This document shows, in pieces, positions 13,657 through 14,288 of a DNA stretch of 14,288 nucleotides. Position numbers and translations under genes: made by a program. Within the stretch, counting starts at the first letter, position 1; every line of letters begins with the position of its first letter. Below the pieces are notes generated by a model. The model saw nothing but the letters and a program-made list of their open reading frames with translations. It was not told the origin of the DNA and did not search any database. The stretch comes from Prevotellaceae bacterium. GTDB taxonomy: Bacteria; Bacteroidota; Bacteroidia; Bacteroidales; UBA932. The stretch lies in the NCBI GenBank assembly GCA_031290755.1, contig JAITMY010000177.1, forward strand, positions 1 to 14,288. Reading direction: 5' to 3'.

Positions 13657-14288
13657 ATGAAGCTAAGAGCGTTTTCTCTTCGTGCACTTTGTGTGGGGCT
13701 GCTTATCGTGGCAGCCGGTACGCTGCTGCTGCTGTTCAACATCGGCCTGCTGCCGGCGGAGTACAGGCCTGTCATCTTTTCGTGGCAGATGCTGCTGGTG
13801 GCCGTGGGCTGCACCCTCCTGCCCAGCCGCCGCAAGTTTGGGCTGGGCATCCTGCTGATTTTAGTCGGCGACTTGCTGCTCCTGCCCAAGCTTGGCCTGT
13901 CGGGCCTCCTGAAGGATAACATCTGGCCTGTTGCCGTCATCCTTGTGGGGCTTTTCATCGTTACCCACGCCCTCTGGAACCGGCGGAGAATTGACCGCTT
14001 TGGGCGGCGCTGCGCCCAGCACCTGCACGAGCTGAAGAAGGAGCACCAAGATGTTCTCAACGAGCACCGCCGCCGCGAGAAGAACAGCGGCAGCCAGCGG
14101 ACAGAGTCGGGCTACATGGAGGTCAACACGGTATTCGGCAGCGGCGCCTACGAAAAGTTCAACAGGGAAACGTTCAAGGGCGGCGAAATCAACAACGTGT
14201 TTGGCGGCACGGAGATTGACTTTAGCGACACGCAGCTGGAGGAGGGGGTGCACACGCTGGAGGTGAACTCGGTGTTCGGCGGCGTGGT
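13657..14288 (+). CDS. LiaF-like membrane protein, partial (cut by window end)
   Basis: The reading frame is open from ATG 13657 to the window edge, giving 210 residues without a stop. The protein begins MKLRAFSLRALCVGLLIVAA and shows four hydrophobic segments at about 9-30, 40-55, 62-77 and 86-104. A basic, Glu-rich linker follows (about 108-150), then the start of a beta-rich repeat domain: YMEVNTVFGSG, INNVFGGTEIDFS and LEVNSVFGG. That layout matches the LiaF/DUF5668-type membrane domain joined to the LiaF C-terminal 'cell wall-active antibiotics response' domain, found in envelope-stress sensing. In Bacteroidota such genes often lie beside two-component regulators, which would be beyond this window. 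A specific signalling role is inferred from the family only. No Shine-Dalgarno sequence is seen; the start region is AT-rich. Confidence 0.82.
   Translation, partial: MKLRAFSLRALCVGLLIVAAGTLLLLFNIGLLPAEYRPVIFSWQMLLVAVGCTLLPSRRKFGLGILLILVGDLLLLPKLGLSGLLKDNIWPVAVILVGLFIVTHALWNRRRIDRFGRRCAQHLHELKKEHQDVLNEHRRREKNSGSQRTESGYMEVNTVFGSGAYEKFNRETFKGGEINNVFGGTEIDFSDTQLEEGVHTLEVNSVFGGV

Noticed and set aside
13467..14060. 197-residue minus-strand ORF over the start of the LiaF-like gene
   Set aside because: Ser/Arg-rich low-complexity sequence without motifs; the + strand frame has clear membrane helices and LiaF-type motifs.

Overview
The window looks like a GC-rich member of the Bacteroidota, most likely a Bacteroidales-type anaerobe. 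Supporting signs are a BspA-like leucine-rich-repeat protein ending in a type IX secretion (T9SS) sorting domain, the gene order ftsX / DUF3098 / uppP, a KorAB 2-oxoacid:ferredoxin oxidoreductase with a fused gamma-alpha subunit, a TlpA-type lipoprotein, and starts without Shine-Dalgarno sequences. The genus cannot be resolved by eye.

Layout. (1) 1-2393: a possible promoter and a secreted BspA-like protein on the + strand. (2) 2394-2682: a repeat- and hairpin-rich intergenic stretch between two convergent genes. (3) 2683-6434: three tightly packed minus-strand genes, read from high to low coordinate: a TlpA-like thioredoxin lipoprotein, an ArgE-type M20 deacylase and an SH3/NlpC-P60 cell-wall peptidase. 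(4) 6490-13362: a minus-strand run ftsX - DUF3098 - uppP - korA - [small ORF - restriction endonuclease - DNA methyltransferase] - korB. (5) 13363-13656: a divergent intergenic region. (6) 13657-end: the start of a LiaF-like membrane protein on the + strand, cut by the window edge.

The standout feature is the AT-rich three-gene block at about 7507-9416. One sampled 60-base line in it is about 32% GC, against about 65% in a sampled korA line. It separates korA from korB, which encode the two subunits of one enzyme and normally sit next to each other. It encodes a beta-class DNA methyltransferase with an unusual DPDY catalytic motif, a PD-(D/E)XK-type nuclease and an unrecognised 59-residue protein. 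It is flanked by an imperfect 20-bp direct repeat (18/20). This is best read as a horizontally acquired type II restriction-modification cassette that inserted exactly between the kor genes and now probably depends on their transcription.

The other genes are housekeeping: cell division (FtsX), undecaprenyl pyrophosphate recycling (UppP), central carbon and redox metabolism (KorAB), arginine-type amino-acid metabolism (ArgE-like), peptidoglycan peptide turnover (NlpC/P60) and envelope stress sensing (LiaF-like). A C10 homopolymer inside the NlpC/P60 gene is a possible slippage site.
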